Part shown: positions 59,694 through 64,000 of the stretch, in pieces | Numbering within the stretch: position 1 is the first letter of the stretch | Layout of the letters: each line of letters begins with the position of its first letter | Source of the DNA: Ulota crispa | Lineage: Eukaryota > Streptophyta > Bryopsida > Orthotrichales > Orthotrichaceae | DNA: 64,000 nucleotides | NCBI GenBank assembly: GCA_963920765.1 | Contig: OY987245.1 | Span: 11,114,727-11,178,726, forward strand | Direction: 5' to 3' | Program-made: the position numbers and the translations under genes | Notes under the pieces: model-generated | What the model was told of the DNA's origin: nothing | Databases searched by the model: none | What the model saw: the letters and a program-made list of their open reading frames with translations, nothing else

Positions 59694-60371
59694 GGGCGCG
59701 ATTGCGCCAATAGAAAAGGTGGTACGTTGCCATTACAGCGCTACCTAAGCGAGCACAGCTGTTCTGTGCCTCAAATAAACTATCTGCCTAGAATGCAGAT
59801 AACTGGCAATGAAGTGGGATGTTTGGGAATCGATATCATGAGAAAGGTAGAGGATGGTGCCAGAAAAAGAAAAAAAGGCCCTTGCATGCAAGAAGCCTTT
59901 GGCCCTTTTTCTTTTGTTTCAGTTTCAAACTCTTTTAGGTTAGACCTCGGTAATAGTAGGGATCTTTTGGGATTGGAGTATGCCCTCTTTTCTCTCAAGG
60001 GTAAGATTTCATATGTTGTGTGCAAGAAGCCTTCGGCCCTTGCCCGGGCAGACCACTCGAGACCCAACATCTTTCGAAAAGATAGATATTCAATTGATAG
60101 CGTTGCCCTTGTGGTGGAACTTTTTTCAAGAGCCAAAATGGGCATTTCTATTCAACTGGACATTGTTGATATATCCAAGTCAATGATGCTATCACAGGGT
60201 GAGATGAGACATAAGGCTATACACAATAACATGTGGTAATTGCTGAAACGTTTGACGTGGAAAGAGAGATGTGGCTTCTCTAATGGCTCAAGATCTCCAG
60301 ACAGTCTCTTCACTGAATAGAAGGAGACCCAAAAAAAATCACAAATTATCGTCAGGAAAGCCGCGGTCATC
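59694..60371 (+). ncRNA. 5' part of group II intron (domains I-III region), decayed
   Basis: The intron would begin right after FFGH, reading GGGCGCGATTGCGCC against the consensus GUGYG. A start three bases later (GCGCG) is also possible and would place it near the group II intron site I recall for moss cox1 (732). About 680 bases precede the maturase ATG, the size expected for domains I-III. A 170-codon frame inside (59727-60239) has no domain and is probably intron sequence by chance open. Confidence 0.55.
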
Positions 60372-62075
60372 ATGAACGAGGGTTGGTGGCCAATGTTGGG
60401 AAAGAAATTTATAGCTATCCATAAATTAGTAAAGAGCCAACAAAGGATCCTCTCTCTATTAGCAGCTTCCCTAGGACTCAAAAACCCACTCCTGAAAGAC
60501 TGCATGCTTGAAATCTGTACTCAATTAACCTCTCAAATAATTGCCATAGATAATTTATATTATACTTCTGGAAGTCGAACTCCGGGAGTCGATGGTAAAA
60601 TACTAGAAGCTTCTTCCCAAATCAGTCTAGTTCGTCATATCTTTTGGATTAATCTAAAAAACTACAAGAGCTCACCTGTTCGCCATGTTTCCATTTTTGA
60701 ACCAAAAAATGGTGAAAGGCTGCTAAAAATACCCACAATATTTGATAGGACCGTCCAGCACTTGTTCAAACTAGCTATTGAACCTATAACAGAACCCTTT
60801 GCTGACAAATATAGCTTCGGATCTCGGAGGGGAAAATGTGCACACATGGCGATAGGTGAAATTGCTTACATATTAGACACGAGGAGGCAAAGAGTACGCA
60901 AAGTTGGCAATAAGAAAATGGAACAAAATAGTAAAAAGTTTGTTTCCAAATGGGTAATTGAGGCGGATATAAAAGGCTTCTTTGGCCAAATATTTCACCA
61001 ATGGATCTTAGATAATTTTCCCATGCCTCATAGTACAGAAATTGTACTCAAGGAATGGCTTAAGAGTCCAATTGAATATCAAGGGGAACTTGAAGTCTCG
61101 TTCCGCGGTGTCATAAGTCCTTTAATTGCGAACTTTGCCCTGGATGGCATAGAAAAGAAAATAACTGGTGGACACCGGACCACGATTGATCCTAGAAGGA
61201 CAAAATGGATGCAAAGGAAAGGCCATAGTTATCTCTTTAACCAGACCCAAAAAACAGACTCAGTCCGCCTTATCAGGTATGCTGATGACTTTGTCATTAT
61301 TATTGATGATGAGACATTAGTGGAACGACTTTTTGAAAAAGCAAAAAGTTTCCTAGCAGAACGTAGCCTCTAATTGTCGTCAGAAAAAACCCGCATATTC
61401 TTGTGGAAGATCGGAGAGAGACTTAATTTTATTAGCTTCATATTCCACAATATTGATCAGGCTCGCTCTCATAGCCAAGTCACTTCCTCATGTAAGGTGT
61501 TCACTCATGGGGGCCTCTACGTGTATCCTAATCCTAATAGGATAATGTTGCTGAAATGGAAAATAAAAAATGTCTTTTCTGAAAATATAGACCTGCGGCC
61601 TTATCAAATGATCAAATTGCTAAACCCAATTCTTCATGGTTGGGGTAACTACTTTGGAATTGGCAACTTTGTTCATACCTTCAGTTTGCTGGATCACTGG
61701 ATCTGGCATAGAAGCTGGCGATATTTACGTCGTAAATTCTCCAAAACTCCTTGATCCAGACTGGTTTCCCGATTCTATCAGGGGGTGCCTTCTCCTTGTG
61801 GCAGACTCTGGGATTTCCATGCTACTTGGACTGAGCCCAGTGTTGATGCCAAACGCCATTATGCTAACATGATATGGATAACACTCCTTGCGTCTATGGT
61901 AAAAGAAGTTCATGCTCATATGTTTTGAGCATCTCGTGATCTAGGTAATCCTTTTGTAGATTCAACCCCTTTTGATGAATGGAATCTTCGAATTCAGAAA
62001 CATGATTCTCATCAAATGCTTACAAACTTCCCATACTTTCATTGCAAAGTATTAGTTTCCAATTTGTCTTTTTGA
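60372..62075 (+). pseudogene. group II intron maturase/reverse transcriptase, broken by stops
   Basis: Intron-encoded proteins of this type help their intron splice and can copy it. One reading frame runs from ATG at 60372 to 62075 with stops at 61371-61373 (TAA), 61752-61754 (TGA) and 61926-61928 (TGA), and no frameshift. Reverse-transcriptase blocks are in order: GVDG, PKNGERLLKIPTIFDRTVQH, KYSFGSRRGKCAHMAI, EADIKGFF (catalytic Asp), FRGVISPLIAN, and RYADDFVIII with the YADD active site. A maturase X domain follows (LLNPILHGWGNYFG, LDHWIWHRSWRYL). The C-terminal part beyond the second stop (HATWTEPSVDAKRHYANMIW, SRDLGNPFVDSTPFDEW) continues in the same frame. Each stop is one C-to-T change from Gln or Arg. 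It sits within the mitochondrial insert. Confidence 0.9.
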
Positions 62076-63365
62076 AGCTTTACTTATACTACTTTAACTA
62101 ACTTAAATGAATTTACTTTGAAGCGTGATTATGAATTTGGGTTCTCTTTGGCCTTTGGACAGCAACTAAGCTTGTCACTGCATCACGATTATTATCTTTG
62201 TTGAAGGATGAACCAAATAAGTGTTGCACTACTATGGAAATAAGACTTGGTTCCAAGTGCATGATCAAATGCTAATCTTTTACTAAATCATGCGGGTGGA
62301 TATTTCCATGAAAAATCAAAATTCATTTGGATTAAGAATCCAAATGCTAGGTCTTCAAATGACATAATTAATTAATTTTGAACTATTTATGTAACTTTGA
62401 ACCACACAAAAATACTTGAAGATCATTCAATGTTTGGGAATAGACATAAGCTTCCTTGATGTTCTGCATAAATTTGACAATGATTTGCATAGATCTTACA
62501 AACCTTTGTTTTTAAATTATTAAATCTAGTCTTTGAACAACCTAGAATTAGTTAATTATGCCATGTCAATCAACATTTGCCTTGGATGTCCCCTCACTTA
62601 CGAGCTCACTTAGGAGACAATATCTCTTCCAATGTGGCTATAAATTCTTTCAAACTTTTAAGGTTTTCTTTACCTTGTGTGGCTTTTGTACCCAAAGAAT
62701 TTCAAGTGTTTTGAAAGCCCCTTTGAGAGGATTTTATACTTACAGAGCAATGTTTTTTTTTGGGCCTCATGAGGCCACTTTGTCAAAAATTGGACCAATG
62801 CTCCTCTCAAAATTCTCCATTCTTGAGAGGGCATGTGGCATATGGTAGGTGAAAAAAAACACTGTTACAGAGTTACAATCCATTGATCCATTTTGAATAA
62901 ACTTACAATTTACAATTTTGGATCAACCTTGCTTGTTGTAACCTCAAAACCACAACATTGGTATATTGAAACTTTGCAAAAAAAAATGCATACTTCAAAT
63001 TCAAGATGCCATGGTCTATGCTGATTTTGCTACATTATGAGACAACAATAGAATCTTCTTTGTGTTTTTTGAATTATTTTTTACCAAAGTTATTTTGTAA
63101 CAACAAAAAGCTACTTAAGTGAAAGCATCTCTAATGGTGTGTCAAACTGCTCTCCAAGCTTTTATAATGGCAATAGGAGGTAGAGAGAGCACCACAACAA
63201 TGCAACGTTTTTCACTGCAAAACCCTAAGAGCAACTTTCTCAACTTTTAAGATTGCCAAACATTCACTTTTTGTTGGAGTTCTATTTTGTCTCAGCTATT
63301 ATTGTGAAAAAAACTTGTAACTTTGATAGCTCAACAATTGCAACAATGATGCATAATATTTTTTT
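62076..63365. other. gene-free stretch
   Basis: No supportable gene. GAAAGCATCTCTAATGGTGT near 63121 resembles a MITE terminus. The frame at 62558-62848 has no domain. Confidence 0.35.
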
Positions 63366-63671
63366 GGGAAAATTTCATGGATACCCTTGAAGTTTGCCAT
63401 ATTTTCATAGATACTCCTGCTTTTTCAGAAATTTCACAAATACCCTTGGACCAAAATTTTCAGGTATTTGTTTTGTTGTTCATGCCCCACTTCCCTTCTT
63501 CCTTTGTTCGCATGCATAACAAGAAAGAAGTATTGTGCGCACAAAGGGAGAAGGGAGTGGCATGCACAACAAAACAAAAGCTTGAAAATTCTGGTCCAAG
63601 GGTATTTGAGAAATTTCTGAAGGTATCTATGAAAATATGGCAATCTTCAAGGGTGTCCATGAAATTTTCCC
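63366..63671. mobile_element. Mutator-like MITE, family GGGAAAATTTCATGG, near-identical to 57660-57966
   Basis: A 306-bp foldback with ends GGGAAAATTTCATGGATACC and CATGAAATTTTCCC. Nonamers TATTTTTTT (63357-63365) and TATTTTTTA (63672-63680) flank it. Few differences from the copy 5.7 kb upstream indicate recent activity. Confidence 0.85.
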
Positions 63672-64000
63672 TATTTTTTAATGTTGGTTACCATATAAAC
63701 ATTCATCTCATCATTGCTTGATCTTTGGCAACGTACTAGCAAAGAATACCAATTGAAAATGCTCGGGAAAGTTACCGACTATAGTGTTTGCTATTGACCA
63801 AGTGGCGTGACAATCAAGGTGTCACTAGAAAAAACTTGTGTTTTTTTGGACGCATTTTTTTGGATGTCCACTTTTCTTTATGTTACAATTGATTTTAAAA
63901 CTAACATCATAAACGCAATATTCGTTAATTTGGAAAAAAAATGCAATTTTGGGACTTTTGGATTTTACGTTCTTAAGAGATTTTTGATGATTTAATAAGT
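63672..64000. other. window end, gene-free
   Basis: AT-rich sequence without a supportable feature; the CGCAATATTCGTTAA phrase near 63914 resembles the inverted repeat at 13421. Confidence 0.35.

Larger units (their letters stand above)
59221..62075 (+). other. nuclear insert of mitochondrial DNA (NUMT): cox1 region
   Basis: In mitochondrial order the insert holds the 3' part of a group I intron, a 105-bp cox1 exon, and the 5' part of a group II intron with its maturase frame. The flanks are nuclear repeats. The exon carries a nonsense codon and the maturase three stops. No group II domain V was recognised downstream of the maturase, so the right end is probably truncated. Both outer limits are approximate. 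Confidence 0.8.

Noticed and set aside
59727..60239. 170-codon frame upstream of the maturase
   Set aside because: It lies where group II intron domains I-III are expected, has an overlapping minus-strand frame, and has no reverse-transcriptase motif.
61636..61872. Frameshift in the maturase C terminus
   Set aside because: The original frame continues beyond the TGA at 61752 with clear maturase-like sequence (HATWTEPSVDAKRHYANMIW), so only stops, no shift, are needed.

Overview
This is plant nuclear DNA, AT-rich and crowded with transposons. Three things point to a land plant: a multi-exon ACT-domain Raf-like protein kinase with GT-AG introns, a UDP-glucuronate 4-epimerase relic, and an inserted mitochondrial cox1 fragment that still carries a group I and a group II intron. 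That cox1 intron pair, at about coding positions 624 and 729 by my count, suggests a seed-free plant (bryophyte or lycophyte) rather than an angiosperm. This is an inference; no species is claimed.

Layout. 0-15 kb: no convincing genes; small non-autonomous DNA transposons (Mutator-like MITEs with 9-bp target duplications, TTAA-bounded elements, a Helitron-like element with a minisatellite, a long foldback). 15.5-20 kb: GC-richer flank followed by a two-exon epimerase pseudogene with two in-frame stops. 20-30 kb: another TTAA element, a 0.9-kb foldback, a dead hAT transposase on the minus strand, and a 1.5-kb inverted-terminal element that contains a tRNA-derived SINE head. 30-47 kb: a dead pogo/Tigger-type transposase on the minus strand, CACTA-type MITEs (one inside the transposase), two oppositely oriented copies of one 0.92-kb TTAA element, minisatellites and more MITEs. 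47-57 kb: the only gene that looks intact, a 13-exon kinase of 683 residues with a GC-rich 5' flank. 57-64 kb: two near-identical MITEs flanking a nuclear mitochondrial insert (about 59.2-62.1 kb) with a cox1 exon, parts of two introns and a maturase/reverse-transcriptase frame.

The genes do not form a pathway. The common thread is decay and transposition. Most premature stops in the epimerase, pogo and mitochondrial copies are explained by C-to-T or G-to-A transitions, as expected from methylated cytosines. The least expected signal is a set of at least eight TTAA-flanked elements whose ends read CCCCT or close variants. This is a piggyBac-like hallmark, but no transposase for it is visible here.
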